Below, one piece after another: positions 53,401 to 59,757 of a stretch of DNA of 64,000 bases. Every line of letters starts with the position of its first letter. The first letter of the stretch is position 1. Source of the stretch: Trichobilharzia regenti. Lineage: Eukaryota > Platyhelminthes > Trematoda > Strigeidida > Schistosomatidae. The position numbers were made by a program, and so were the translations under genes. The stretch lies in the NCBI GenBank assembly GCA_944472135.2, contig OX235270.1:73293168-73357167 (forward strand), given 5' to 3'. The notes under the pieces are model-generated. The model did no database searches. It worked only from the letters and a program-made list of their open reading frames with translations, and was not told the DNA's origin.

Positions 53401-55363
53401 TACCCTTTTGATAAATTCATCATCAGGCTCTACATTTAAACATACATTATAGTGAATGAATGAATTAGTGTTATGAACGACAATAATGTTTAAATAACAT
53501 CGAATCAATAATATTGATAGAAACTTCATACATTTGTTCCCCTTAATGAATTTGAACAAAACAAGAACTACAGTTTTAGCAGAATAAAATGGTACCATCT
53601 TGTATTTCGTTGCCTTCTCGTTAACTGCCAAACCTTGAAAGAACAAAGTTGAAGCATGCAATCGACGAAACATCTTCCTACTGTTGTTATGTTGATGACA
53701 CATTTATAGTGTGCAAAAATGAAAGTCATGCTTCACACTTACTAAGATAATTCAATGGTGCACACGCCAATATTGAGTTCACTGTGGAACATGAAAGTGA
53801 CGGAAAGTTTCACTTCCTCGACATCACCATGGAACGCCTAGAAGGCGGTAGTCTTCAAAAGTCAATTTATCGAAAGCCCACATGGAAAGGACAATGTTTG
53901 CATTTTAGTAGCTTTTTTCCAAATAGCTTTAAACGTGGTCTAGTCAAGACTCTGAACTATAGAGCGAGGAGAATATGCTCTATGGCGAAACTAGAGGAGG
54001 AGTTTGAGTTCCTTGAAAAGATATTGAAGAGAAATGGGTATCCTCAAAGGTTCATCAACAAGTATGGAAGATCTGAAGTCACAAATTTAAAACAAATCAC
54101 AGTGGGTAAAAAAGCCAGTCTACGTTCAGCTTGACTACAAAGGTGAAAACATTGCAGCGATGATCAACAGAAGGCTGAGTACATCACTAGCCATAGCCTA
54201 TCCTGCAGCTAAGCTAGTTCGCGTCTATCGAACAACTTGTTTCCTGGTGCAATCACTGAAATGTGTTAGAGGTCATACCATGTGTACAAATCAGGATATT
54301 TTGGGAACCTGAGCTATTCACGGTTATTGATGGACTGTTGAAATCAGTGTTTCTGAACAGATAGGCTTCTTCACGATAGTTTATCGAGTTAGTGTTCGTC
54401 GACATAATAAACAAAGTGTTTTGTTTTTGTCTGGATTTTATAGCCTATACGTTTGGTAATATAATTTAATTTGTTAGTTGCGAATCGACAGTTTACGTAC
54501 CTGACTAGACTGGTTGTACTTCAAAGTTACAACTTTTTTGTAAGACTTTCGTGAAAAACTGCTCTTGTTCTAGTATTCGCCCCTGATTTTCAGAGTTTTT
54601 CATCCGCTAATGTGTGAACGCTTTTCTGGATATAATACTGTCAGACCTTTTTTAGATGTCTTTTGGGGAACTGTACAGCTGATGTAGTGTTGACGTTCGA
54701 AAGACCAATCTGTGTAGAAACATACGAAAAGTGTAAAGCTCTTGGGAGGTTTATGCTTCGTGTGGGCGGTGAATCAATAGCTGGCGGTACTGTTACAATG
54801 GTGGGTGAATTTCTTCTTATTCATGAAATTTATGCTTTCAAGTTTTTAAAAAGAAATTATTTTCATTGACATTATTTTCTCATCAATGTAGGAATGTACG
54901 AACTTTTCATTACTTTGTGCTAGTCCAGTTCCTTGTATTGTAACGTAATTTTGGTTTCGAATGCGACCATTGATCATTTATGCACTTATTAGAATGTCCA
55001 AATGGTCTGTGAGACATCAAGCGTCCTGTGCACAGGTTACTGCATCCTACTGTATTTAGTTGAAGAAAAAGCTAAATATGATCCGGTCAAGACATGCTAC
55101 CTAACCACATAACTAGTCGATAAAACAATAATGTAGTATTCCAAACCTTTACCTTAAGCTGGCATTGAGAACAGTTCATGTTTCGTAGTAGTGTGCAAAA
55201 TTTATGTTTGTCAGCTTTAAATTATGGGGTGGTCAGCATTGACAACGATATCGCATTACACTCATCCTTTATCTATTTCCATCCTGTAATATTTCTCTAT
55301 ATTTTTCGTAAACACAATGGCTCAGTTTTATTGCTTCAGGTATGGAAGCGTGGTGTCTCGTAG
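29179..55363 (+). CDS. HBS1L: HBS1-like translational GTPase, spliced gene of 13 predicted exons
   Basis: The exons encode an eEF1A-family GTPase of about 870 codons. The HBS1 N-terminal motif [10 protein letters not shown] is in exon 2. The G domain has P-loop HVDAGKST (exon 6), switch I GVTMDI (exon 6), switch [10 protein letters not shown] and NKMD (both exon 7). Beta-barrel domains II and III follow in exons 8-13, with [12 protein letters not shown] and [10 protein letters not shown]. The region between N-terminus and G domain is a long Ser/Asn-rich linker (exon 4). HBS1 with Pelota (Dom34) recognises stalled ribosomes in no-go and non-stop decay. The alternatives eRF3 and eEF1A are less likely because of the N-terminal motif and the domain III sequence. 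Splice phases agree at every junction except exon 9-10. Confidence 0.9.
29254..29454 (+). CDS. HBS1L: HBS1-like exon 2 (HBS1 N-terminal motif)
   Basis: It encodes [20 protein letters not shown] in phase with exon 1, the acidic-aromatic HBS1_N signature. It ends CCAG with donor GTGAGT, phase 1. The intron is 46 nt (29,455-29,500). Confidence 0.85.
29501..29644 (+). CDS. HBS1L: HBS1-like exon 3
   Basis: It begins [12 protein letters not shown] after an AAAG acceptor and ends HSDLFDS with donor GTAAGT, phase 1. The intron is 38 nt (29,645-29,682) with a good pyrimidine tract. The sequence is polar linker without a named domain. Confidence 0.75.
29683..30279 (+). CDS. HBS1L: HBS1-like exon 4 (long Ser/Asn-rich linker)
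   Basis: This 597 nt exon continues in frame from exon 3 ([10 protein letters not shown]...) and encodes mostly disordered-looking sequence rich in Ser, Asn and Lys, with [12 protein letters not shown] as a hydrophobic patch. It ends in KTAH with a weaker donor GTATGC, phase 1, which matches the exon 5 acceptor phase. The frame stays open a further 116 bp, so a downstream donor is possible. Confidence 0.7.
30487..30560 (-). repeat. Short 3'-end fragment of RTE-like LINE family B in intron 4
   Basis: The string ATTATTGTTCCCTTGGGTTC, then CTAGTGGAACA, resembles the 3' terminus of the family-B copies at 6205 and 36,700 (ATTATTGTATCCTTTAGTTC, then CTAGAGGAACA). Only the tail is present. Confidence 0.5.
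30765..31560 (-). pseudogene. 3' fragment of RTE-like LINE family A in intron 4
   Basis: On the minus strand this degraded stretch matches the end of family A. It includes the region encoding [12 protein letters not shown] (near 31,200-31,160) and the 3' UTR string around GTGGCACCTCGAACTGCTG. It covers from after the YADD block to the 3' end. Stops and substitutions make it much older than the copies in introns 6 and 10. Confidence 0.65.
31561..32225. other. Rest of intron 4, no further feature seen
   Basis: AT-rich intronic sequence ending in a CCCTGCAG acceptor. No ORF or repeat was recognised. Confidence 0.4.
32226..32468 (+). CDS. HBS1L: HBS1-like exon 5 (lead-in to G domain)
   Basis: It encodes [19 protein letters not shown] at its start and [10 protein letters not shown] at its end, the first beta strand preceding the P-loop, comparable to KQLLNLVVIG of vertebrate HBS1L. 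The acceptor is CCCTGCAG and the donor GTAAGT, phase 1. Confidence 0.85.
32469..33364. other. Intron 5, first part: nothing recognised
   Basis: About 0.9 kb of AT-rich intronic sequence with no repeat or coding signal visible by eye. Confidence 0.4.
33365..33967 (+). mobile_element. 579 bp GC-rich non-autonomous element with perfect 12 bp target duplication
   Basis: AATATGGTTACC occurs at 33,365-33,376 and again at 33,956-33,967, bracketing 579 bp (33,377-33,955) that is clearly more GC-rich than the surrounding intron. The insert starts TCCAAAGCCTCAGGATGG and ends GCCGAAGTAAAGTAAGT, an AAGT-type tail. It has no long ORF and no clear tRNA A/B boxes. The 12 bp duplication length equals that of the family-A LINE insertions in this window. 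I do not recognise the family. Confidence 0.75.
33968..34859. other. Intron 5, middle part: nothing recognised
   Basis: AT-rich sequence without a supported feature between the 579 bp element and the LINE fragment near exon 6. Confidence 0.4.
34860..35498 (-). pseudogene. RTE-like LINE family A fragment (linker and early RT) next to exon 6
   Basis: On the minus strand this reads from the pre-RT linker (match to [17 protein letters not shown] near 35,420-35,360) through [20 protein letters not shown] near 35,270-35,210 to the GFRPGRG region near 34,920. It corresponds to 49,370-50,010 of the family-A copy in intron 10. Frameshifts are present. Its right edge comes within about 9 bp of the exon 6 acceptor AG. 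Confidence 0.75.
35508..35725 (+). CDS. HBS1L: HBS1-like exon 6 (P-loop and switch I)
   Basis: It opens with [19 protein letters not shown], the G1 GTP-binding loop, and continues through [16 protein letters not shown] and [10 protein letters not shown], the switch I / G2 region. It ends SKR with donor GTTAGT, phase 0. The lysine and serine of the P-loop and the switch I threonine are intact. Confidence 0.95.
36130..36690 (+). pseudogene. Old 3' fragment of RTE-like LINE family A in intron 6
   Basis: The plus strand weakly encodes VVFLDEGDA and LLNTS, matching IVLLGEDA and LLNTLS of the family-A RT, then the GCTGATCGCTGACGAAATTT string and the C-terminal region near 36,460-36,620. Numerous stops indicate age. 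It ends at a TATTATATT tail, immediately before a family-B LINE in the opposite orientation. Confidence 0.6.
36690..37850 (-). pseudogene. RTE-like LINE family B, 3' half, in intron 6
   Basis: The minus strand encodes RT from the palm onward: [11 protein letters not shown] near 37,800 (in a shifted frame), [24 protein letters not shown] in place of the usual FADDICLIS, a polyglutamine tract, [13 protein letters not shown] and VLLYGSETW, then [18 protein letters not shown] and [16 protein letters not shown]. The FAND sequence replaces one catalytic aspartate, so this copy would be RT-dead even where the frame is open. It is 5'-truncated at about 37,850, where PLE sequence begins. Confidence 0.8.
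37896..37925 (-). ncRNA. Hammerhead-ribozyme-like core in PLE 3' region
   Basis: On the minus strand CTGAAGA (fits CUGANGA) is followed by a hairpin with GTCC/GGAC pairing around AGAA, then GAAA. This is the order of the hammerhead catalytic core with stem II. There is one extra base before stem II and I could not establish good stems I and III, so activity is uncertain. Hammerhead motifs are known in PLE terminal repeats, which is why this is listed. Confidence 0.35.
38060..38219 (-). pseudogene. C-terminal part of PLE GIY-YIG endonuclease
   Basis: The minus strand encodes [20 protein letters not shown], then [12 protein letters not shown], typical of the end of PLE GIY-YIG domains (the E and W of REFLEAW are conserved). 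The frame ends in a stop after QTKYTN. It is continuous with 40,455-40,693 once the LINE is removed. Confidence 0.8.
38208..40466 (+). mobile_element. 5'-truncated RTE-like LINE family A with 12 bp target duplication
   Basis: ATATGCATTGAT flanks the insertion on both sides (38,208-38,219 and 40,455-40,466). The insert, 38,220-40,454, starts inside the RT ([14 protein letters not shown]), passes through [34 protein letters not shown] and [12 protein letters not shown], and ends in an ACAG-repeat tail, the family's 3' end. It carries an internal antisense LINE fragment (38,828-39,375). Apart from that the RT frame is mostly open. It lies inside the GIY-YIG domain of a PLE. Confidence 0.9.
38816..39387 (-). 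mobile_element. Nested antisense 3' fragment of LINE family A (first copy)
   Basis: ACTCAGGGATTG is present at 38,816-38,827 and 39,376-39,387 and brackets 548 bp. Read on the minus strand this is the 3' end of family A itself: [20 protein letters not shown] and [17 protein letters not shown], then the 3' UTR and an ACAG tail. It splits the host RT between the [10 protein letters not shown] and DLLPGNN blocks. An identical insertion with the same duplication exists at 50,311-50,882. Confidence 0.9.
40467..41092 (-). pseudogene. PLE RT thumb and N-terminal GIY-YIG domain
   Basis: The minus strand at 40,693-40,480 gives [20 protein letters not shown] (YK...CNRHHIGQ corresponds to the GIY-YIG blocks) followed by [13 protein letters not shown], with the catalytic arginine and the conserved EH. 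The Cys residues before HHIGQ are the insertion typical of PLE nucleases. Upstream, 41,090-40,750 encodes the RT C-terminal region with FLDVFIR and [11 protein letters not shown] in broken frames. Confidence 0.8.
41093..41864 (-). pseudogene. PLE reverse transcriptase
   Basis: Starting beside the SINE, the minus strand shows [20 protein letters not shown] (typical PLE entry block). An open frame at 41,676-41,092 then gives [43 protein letters not shown] and the catalytic [13 protein letters not shown]. The YVDD catalytic pair is intact. One or more frameshifts separate the entry block from the main frame near 41,680. Confidence 0.85.
41865..42059 (+). mobile_element. tRNA-derived SINE, copy 2 (inside PLE)
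   Basis: Same head and body as the copy at 27,702, with A-box-like TGGCACAGTGGTTAGGA and B box GGTTCGAGCCC, and an A-rich tail with AATAAA units. It splits the PLE between the KNRKDIV and VILPVDN blocks. A short AT-rich string (ATAACT before, ATAAACT after) may be the target duplication. Confidence 0.85.
42257..42388 (+). mobile_element. 116 bp 3'-end fragment of LINE family A with 8 bp duplication
   Basis: CAGAATTC flanks the segment (42,257-42,264 and 42,381-42,388). Inside, CTGCTGCACTTTTGTGAAGA and a CAGT-repeat tail match the family-A 3' terminus at 40,400-40,454 (CTGCTGCACACTGGTGCAAA, then ACAG repeats). It is an extremely 5'-truncated insertion. Confidence 0.6.
42389..43736. other. End of intron 6, no recognised element
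   Basis: AT-rich sequence with an ORF at 42,872-43,300 that has no recognisable domain. It ends with a strong pyrimidine tract and ACCAAG acceptor. Confidence 0.4.
43737..44163 (+). CDS. HBS1L: HBS1-like exon 7 (G3-G5 motifs)
   Basis: It begins [20 protein letters not shown] (switch II, with DAPGH catalytic histidine). It continues through [32 protein letters not shown] and VAVNKMD (G4 base recognition), then [10 protein letters not shown] (G5-like). It ends LLDLI with donor GTAAGT, phase 1. All nucleotide-binding residues expected for an active GTPase are present. Confidence 0.95.
44164..44984. other. Intron 7, with (AT)n microsatellite
   Basis: The intron is 821 nt and contains an uninterrupted AT repeat at about 44,406-44,465. 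The rest shows no recognised repeat. Confidence 0.6.
44985..45227 (+). CDS. HBS1L: HBS1-like exon 8 (domain II)
   Basis: It encodes [20 protein letters not shown], then a [14 protein letters not shown] block, the start of the EF-Tu-like beta barrel II. It is in phase 1 with exon 7 (LLDLI-D) and ends DTAE with donor GTTAGT, phase 1. Confidence 0.9.
45228..45960. other. Intron 8, first part: nothing recognised
   Basis: AT-rich intronic sequence with short ORFs but no recognisable repeat or domain. Confidence 0.4.
45961..46330 (+). pseudogene. RTE-like LINE family A endonuclease fragment in intron 8
   Basis: The plus strand gives [20 protein letters not shown], matching [20 protein letters not shown] of the family-A ORF in intron 10. 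It then gives [11 protein letters not shown], matching [13 protein letters not shown]. The frame is broken several times, so this is an old fragment. Confidence 0.65.
46331..46885. other. End of intron 8, nothing recognised
   Basis: AT-rich intronic sequence running up to an ATATCAG acceptor. Confidence 0.4.
46886..47097 (+). CDS. HBS1L: HBS1-like exon 9 (domain II to III)
   Basis: It encodes [20 protein letters not shown], then [20 protein letters not shown] and [16 protein letters not shown]. This matches the HBS1/eEF1A barrel II end (AGDHVSLTL) and barrel III start (ITKGFP in vertebrates). It ends at CCT with a consensus donor GTAAGT, phase 0. Confidence 0.9.
47316..47359 (+). CDS. HBS1L: HBS1-like exon 10 (candidate, frame problem)
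   Basis: After a good ATTTATGCAG acceptor the sequence reads [14 protein letters not shown] in one frame, which suits the expected PVLLHYQ-type strand after exon 9. That frame is one base off the phase 0 end of exon 9; the in-phase frame hits a stop after ten codons. The exon end is either 47,359 (donor GTACGC) or 47,374 (donor GTGCAA), both phase 1, which fits exon 11. The single-base discrepancy may be an assembly error, a true frameshift or an unusual splice site. Confidence 0.5.
47802..50165 (+). CDS. Endonuclease-reverse transcriptase of LINE family A, truncated by stop
   Basis: The open frame extends from about 47,730; the first in-frame ATG is at 47,802. The N-terminal ~130 residues are basic and unassigned. 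The APE-type endonuclease follows ([64 protein letters not shown]), then a linker with many charged residues. RT blocks are [69 protein letters not shown] and [14 protein letters not shown]. It stops at TAG (50,163) where the sister copy at 38,220 has AAC. The remaining RT ([13 protein letters not shown]) follows after the stop and the nested insertion. It would nick target DNA and prime reverse transcription if intact. Confidence 0.85.
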   Translation: MTNTKSQNFMPDRPWPGLTTTALPAAVSQGRSDKYATEAHQTKENKQKQAACDRPQAVVPWALRSRNQLPRCGQSGSNNRPHNPKRTISTCLPSTDATPRLDSSPLPLHSASTKNDGSQKTTTDSLLKPRHQFHIGAFNVRTLCQIGQQASLAKTLASRAIDVYCVSETRIQDPSVVIHLTPPGQQVESAKFTLRVSGDATASSRGLAGVGIALSTRAEKTLLDWIPVDSRMCAVRLNGSVKRRKDCTTRRCLFVISAYAPTDCSSDETKDEFYQKLSSLVRKAKRSDIVVLAGDFNAQVGKLCQSEKDVGGTYGVPCQRTDNGDRLLQFCSDNHLFLVSTNFKHKERHCLTWRPPSSNQRWTQIDHIAISYRWRGSVGDCRSFWNTCVDTDHALVRARVCLRLNGRRKQLAVKPSRPQLDQETKSVFEEELAKHISVFDSCAHPEEAWKNIQAAIDTAVKAVNKVNPKVSKNHWISTASSELIDARRLIPASSEFNEERKLHKRKLTKSLRKDREQWWVTKAKEMEKAFVIGNTRQLFRLIRETGDKRRVISETISEKNGTIISSQDRRLEGWKEHYEEQFNWPTAALNLPNIQHLPEWDIDTGPPSLTEVTKAVTNLKLGKAAGPDGMTPEVFKYGGDSLLSALTEVLGSVWESEEVPSGWCKSLIIPIYKKGDKSSCDNHRGISLTNIVSKVLGSIIMRRLSGAREAQTRESQAGFRPGRGCIDHIFTLRQILEHRHSYRRPTVITFLDLKAAFDSVDREVLWRCLAVKGIPRKYIALIKALYS
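50311..50882 (-). mobile_element. Nested antisense 3' fragment of LINE family A (second copy)
   Basis: ACTCAGGGATTG brackets 548 bp (50,323-50,870), the same fragment at the same position as in the copy at 38,828-39,375. It encodes, on the minus strand, [20 protein letters not shown] and the family 3' UTR with ACAG tail. Shared position and duplication mean one insertion event, later copied with its host element. Confidence 0.9.
51171..52307 (-). pseudogene. Inverted 5' segment of LINE family A (leader and endonuclease)
   Basis: The minus strand encodes the same N-terminus and endonuclease start as the left arm ([32 protein letters not shown]). A G-run expansion near 51,370 shifts the frame, and the endonuclease continues out of frame to [12 protein letters not shown] and CQRTDNGDR. 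It ends at 51,171 in direct contact with the RT of the plus-strand copy. Confidence 0.8.
52308..52411 (+). other. End of intron 10
   Basis: About 100 bp of AT-rich sequence between the LINE inverted arm and the GTGTAG acceptor of exon 11. Confidence 0.5.
52412..52484 (+). CDS. HBS1L: HBS1-like exon 11 (domain III)
   Basis: It encodes [20 protein letters not shown] followed by KKP, comparable with the basic segment VTKKKPKFL of vertebrate HBS1L domain III. The donor is GTTAGT, phase 2, and joins exon 12 to give KKPRCLLGN. The acceptor could be three bases later (GCAG). Confidence 0.8.
52485..53689. other. Intron 11, first part, with short (GT)n run
   Basis: A TG repeat of about 20 bp lies at 52,541-52,560. 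No other repeat or coding signal was recognised before the PLE fragment. Confidence 0.5.
53690..54300 (+). pseudogene. Penelope-like element fragment in intron 11 (RT end to linker)
   Basis: The plus strand gives [15 protein letters not shown] (catalytic YVDD region, near 53,695), then [35 protein letters not shown] and [12 protein letters not shown] shifted frame follows with [19 protein letters not shown] and [11 protein letters not shown], the PLE segment preceding GIY-YIG. It belongs to a PLE lineage different in sequence from that in intron 6. Confidence 0.8.
54656..54800 (+). CDS. HBS1L: HBS1-like exon 12 (domain III core)
   Basis: It encodes [20 protein letters not shown], then [20 protein letters not shown] and [14 protein letters not shown](R) and GG..IA.G are diagnostic of the C-terminal barrel of HBS1/eRF3/eEF1A proteins. 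The acceptor has a TTTTTTAG tract and the donor is GTGGGT, phase 0. Confidence 0.9.
55340..55363 (+). CDS. HBS1L: HBS1-like terminal exon 13 (candidate)
   Basis: After a TTGCTTCAG acceptor the in-phase codons are VWKRGVS then TAG. The short tail replaces the VTEI-type end of vertebrate HBS1L, with the acceptor AG and phase 0 agreeing with exon 12. If this acceptor is not used, the frame from exon 12 would instead read through for 23 codons into the intron. Confidence 0.6.
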   Translation, partial: VWKRGVS

Positions 55364-56160
55364 CACTGTGTTAACTTCGATGTCTAGTTTGACGCCACTG
55401 ATATCAAGTTTCGAAGTATTGTTGTCAAGATCGATATGATTCCGAAGAAAAATTCGTTATCGAAACGTTATCCAGTAAATAATACAATTTTCCACATTGT
55501 GATATGTCCACTGAACCAAAATAATATCAAACCATCGAAACTCATTTTACAAGAAAACTTTCTTTATTTGCTGTGATGTGTTTTCATTAGTGTTAATTTA
55601 TTTTGTCTACTGTTTTTTTCTTCTGCATACAGATACTTCCGATGACAAAAAATCGACTTATTGACGTGTAACAAGGCTTGAATTTTCGCACTGAAAAAAA
55701 ACACTTGAAACATTTGCTATCTCTTAATGCCAGAATGTCTTTCATTATCTTTTTTGTGTTCTCTTGTGTTTTCCACTTTTGAAACAAATGATTAAATGCT
55801 AATTGTTTCTTTTTAGTCTTAACTGTTTTCGTTTCAAACCTGAAAAATTATTATCTTGTATTCAGGAATGTATTCAAACTGTGCTTTATTATTGTCAAAT
55901 GGTTTAGATTTTCTAAAGGTTCGGGTGCAAACTTTTAGTCCAATGTGTTTGTGTATTACTTAAAATTGATGAAATACAACCTCACAACAAAGTGAATTCA
56001 TTTCAGTTTCATTCAAGCGAATGGGGATATTATTTTTGAAGATAGTCAACATACGAAAGAGATGCAGATGTATGTTGTTTCCGGCATTCACAGAGGCGTG
56101 CTTGTAACTTATGACAACATCTCTAAGATGAATCAAGTGCTAAGTCACGATTTAAAAGGG
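55364..56160. other. Downstream of HBS1-like gene: 3' UTR and unassigned sequence
   Basis: AT-rich sequence with no canonical AATAAA close to the stop codon, so the polyadenylation site was not placed. No ORF of note. Confidence 0.4.
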
Positions 56161-56395
56161 ACGATTAAGATATGGCAGAAAAGATTGAGAAATATATTAC
56201 AAAGGACCTGAGGGGAGTGAGTCGTAAAAGGGAAACTGATTGACAATGAAACCTACAGTAAACTAAGAGCGAAAGAATCCCGCATGCTTTTCAAATATCG
56301 ACAGGCAAAACTACACAAGGACATACAAATGAGGCCAATCCTACATATGGTCACCTCTCCTCACTGGTTAGCTTAGAGGATAAGAACAGTTACCC
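56161..56395 (+). pseudogene. Short PLE reverse transcriptase fragment
   Basis: The plus strand gives KLIDNETYSKLRAKESRMLF, then YRQAKLHKDIQMRPILHMV, equivalent to the PLE block with PK(I/L)HK...LRPI. Flanking frames are broken. It is followed by unrelated sequence and a GTTATTGTTATTATTATT run near 56,703. Confidence 0.6.
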
Positions 56396-58229
56396 ACTTC
56401 CACCATAAGAGACTCCTCTATAGGAGACAATAAATAAATAACTAGCCAACATAATGTCCATACGTTGCGTCATCTGACATTGAAGTATGTCTGTATATGG
56501 TGTCATGCAGATACAAGCGGTCCGAAACACTCCAACTTGCTTCTTTTGGCAGGAAAGGAAAATAAATGTCGTGGAGGGTTTTAGTGTTGAACAGTACTGT
56601 GAGAAATGGCATGCAGTCAATTGTTATTATATTTCGAAATCCCCGCGGAATGAGTATTTTAGAATAATGGACGCCGATAGTTCTGTAGTGCATAGAATAG
56701 AGTTATTGTTATTATTATTATCAAGTTGTTATACTTGTCATAATATCAATCGAAAATAAATCAATGTAAGAATTAATAGGAGTATGGTGGACGGGAGCAT
56801 AATCAGTGTTTGCTTGTGCTGAAAGCGGTGTTGACTGAATAAATCGGCATTACTGTGATCGATTTTCAGCTATAAAGCTTAAGTTCGGCGGCCATTGATT
56901 CGCAATAAATGGAATTTCGTAACCTGATTGTAACAGTAAACAGCCTAGTGGCATTATGTTTATGCGAGTTATGCAATGGACTTAATGGAAAGAAATCCTA
57001 ATTTTTTATTCAGACGATGTTTGAATAAGGTTTATGGCTTTCTCAACTACAGAATGAGTAAATGGGTGAGTGAAACCACCCATTTGGTAATATGTTCATT
57101 GGCTTAAGGACTACAATTACAACCTTTGGGCGTTCCTATAGAATCCTTCTCGAGCTGCTTCAGTTCTAAAAACTAGTAGGTAGTGTATTCAGGTCTATGT
57201 CTCTCTCTCCTACTCCTACATTCCTTTCGTCCCATAACATAGTAGCTACATGAAGGATGCCTTCCAGATGGTTGAATTCTAACTTCACTGGAGATTGCAG
57301 GAAAATGTGCACTAAACATTCCAGCTGTTATGGCGAAATTAAACAAAATAGTCCGAAGAGTTACTTCACATTCTTCCAATGTTATTTCACTTACGTCTTT
57401 TGACTGAGGCTTGGGCATGCAAAGGACTTGATAAAAACACCTGAGGTAAGATATCTGAAGGAGTAGTGATGGAGTGGAGTAATTCGTTTATCTGAAGAAG
57501 CAGACTCAGTTATTCGCTATTAAGAAGCGCCAACTCGGTGATGCGAATTTTGTTACCGAGAAAGTCATTCTTAGAGGCTGCCCTATCGTATTTAATAAAA
57601 CACAGAGGAGAGACTCTTTCCGAGTATTTCATCTACTGCAGCTGCAATTGTATATGACTTTCTCATGAATTAATGCAACAGTTCTGCATTCAAAGGGCAC
57701 AGCAACTAGCAGAATAAGTATAAGGATTACTGAGTATTGATTTGATACATAAACACAGTTTGAGTACTTATACGACCAATTATCAGATTTGGAACCTATG
57801 GATAGGGTTAAAAGTGGTTGGTTTAAGAAAACAGCAATTAACCAAGGGGATTATGTTTATGGGGGTCATGAAATGCACTTGGATTAGTGGAGTAGGTTTC
57901 AGCTATAAAATCGTAATTTTGAATAAAACGACGTTCATTATCAACAAGTAATTCGTCTTAAACCAAACTCCAACTTGGCTCAGAGAATAGTCGTTTAATT
58001 TGTCTGTGCGAACAAAACAGCGACAGCTTGCGTAGATATCCCCTTATCTATACTTGACTTGTCTATCATTCAAGCCTAAACTCAAATATAACACACTGCT
58101 GTTAGCAGTTGATACTCTCGGTGCGCCCCCTTAAGGTCTCATTTTCTTCTAAGACGATCGTTATTCTCAAAGCAGTCAAGAGTTCTGGTGTCGTAATAAT
58201 GAACCGGCAAGACTACGTCTTCCAAATGA
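56396..58229. other. Unassigned region with one hypothetical minus-strand ORF
   Basis: A minus-strand ORF at 57,173-57,418 starts with ATG (MPKPQSKDVSEITLEECEV) and has no domain I recognise. It contains both a GTAAGT string and a CATAACAG acceptor-like string, so part of it could be exonic. No other feature is supported. Confidence 0.3.
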
Positions 58230-58555
58230 CAACCCCGATAGGATGAGATTCCAAGTGGAGGGGTCAAAAAGCAACGCAACAACAGCCTTCGAAAACAAAA
58301 AATACAGGCCCCTCAAGGAACTGCCTAAAGAAGGACTAATCGATAACAGAAGCTATAATGACCTCAAAACAAGGGTTTCACGCCCATTGTCCATGTCTGG
58401 TCAAACCAAAGTCCACAAACCTGATATAACATTGAGATTTATAATGTCAGTAGTGAAAACACCATGCCAAAACCTGGCTAGTCGGTTTGCACAAATATTA
58501 GAAGTAATTCAGAAAATGTTAGCAATTCACAGTCTCAAAGGTTCTTAAAAAGGTG
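58230..58555 (+). pseudogene. PLE reverse transcriptase, N-terminal part
   Basis: The frame gives YRPLKELPKEGLIDNRSYND, then MSGQTKVHKPDITLRFIMSV and VKTPCQNLASRFAQIL. This is the PLE RT region before the catalytic palm. It ends at about 58,555, where gypsy sequence starts. The palm continues after 59,757, so this PLE was opened by a 1.2 kb gypsy fragment. Confidence 0.75.
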
Positions 58556-59757
58556 ATCTTTCATCAAATTTTTCAGCTGACTGTTGACAAGAACCCGGAA
58601 CTTGATTGCCCATCCAGTGATTTTCCGTGCATAACCAGCAATGTTATGCACCACATCACAACTTCAGGACAACCCGTGACATCTAAAGCACAGGGACTTG
58701 CTCCTGACATACTGCGGCTATCTAGAAATGGATTCGACCATATGCTCACCCGTGGCATCATTCTGCCATCGAATAGCCCATGGACATATCTACTCCATAT
58801 GGTACCGAAAAAGATAGCAACGATAGGCGACAAACTGGTGATTACCGGCGAGTGAACACCAGAACAACCCCTGATTACTATCTACTGCCTCACATACACA
58901 ACTTGACGACAACATTATCTGGGGCAACTATATTCTCGAAAATAGACTTGGTTAAATTGCACAACCAAACAATTATGGCATCAGAAGATATTTCGAAGAT
59001 GGCTATCATTACGCCTTCGAACCTTTTGAATTTCTACGTATGCCAACCGGCCTCCGGAATGCAGCACAAACATTCCAACGCCTCATCGATGGAGTATTTC
59101 GCGGTCTCGACTTCGTATACGCATCCTTAGACGACTGACTCACAGCCAGTCCAGACAAGGAAATTCACCTTAGACACTTGGACTTGGCATTCGAAATCTT
59201 ACGCCAACATGGTGTTGCCATTAATGTACAAAAGCATCAGATAAGAGTAGAATCACTCGACTTTCTTGGCCACACCGCTGACTGCAAGGGTACCCACCCT
59301 CTGGCTAGCAAATTTGAGGCGATTGTTAACTTTCCGGAGCCAAGGACGGTGAACAATCTTCTCACTGTTAACGGCTTGATAAGTTATTACTGACGCCTTA
59401 TTTCCAACTTTGCTTGCCCGATTCAGCCACTAAGAGACCTTCTTCTAAGGAATAACAAGTCCATCGAACTTGACGCGTCTGCTCAAAATGCTTCCACTCA
59501 GGTTAAAAAGTTATCACGGATGCCACCCTTCTTATGTATCAAAATCCAACAGCACCTTAAGTATCTCCGTTGATGCATCAAACACTGCAATCGGTGCAGT
59601 TCCGCAACAACTAGTCAAAAAACAGTGGTGACCACTCGCCTTTATTTCGAGGCGTCTACGATTGGTGCAAACCAAGTACAGCACATTCGGCAGAGAACTT
59701 CTGCCTATGTATTGTGCTATACGCCACTTCCGACATTCAGTGGAGGGTTGTGAATTA
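58556..59757 (+). pseudogene. LTR-less gypsy pol fragment (RT to RNase H) inside a PLE
   Basis: The plus strand encodes, in several frames, a CsRn1-like pol segment: VMHHITTSGQPVTSKAQGLA, GIILPSNSPWTYLLHMVPK, FSKIDLV, SLDFLGHTADCKGTHP, VDASNTAIGAV and [19 protein letters not shown]. The catalytic YxDD block is degraded (near 59,120 it reads like YASLDD). There are no LTRs or Gag and no integrase, so it is an internal fragment with abrupt edges on both sides. Confidence 0.8.
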
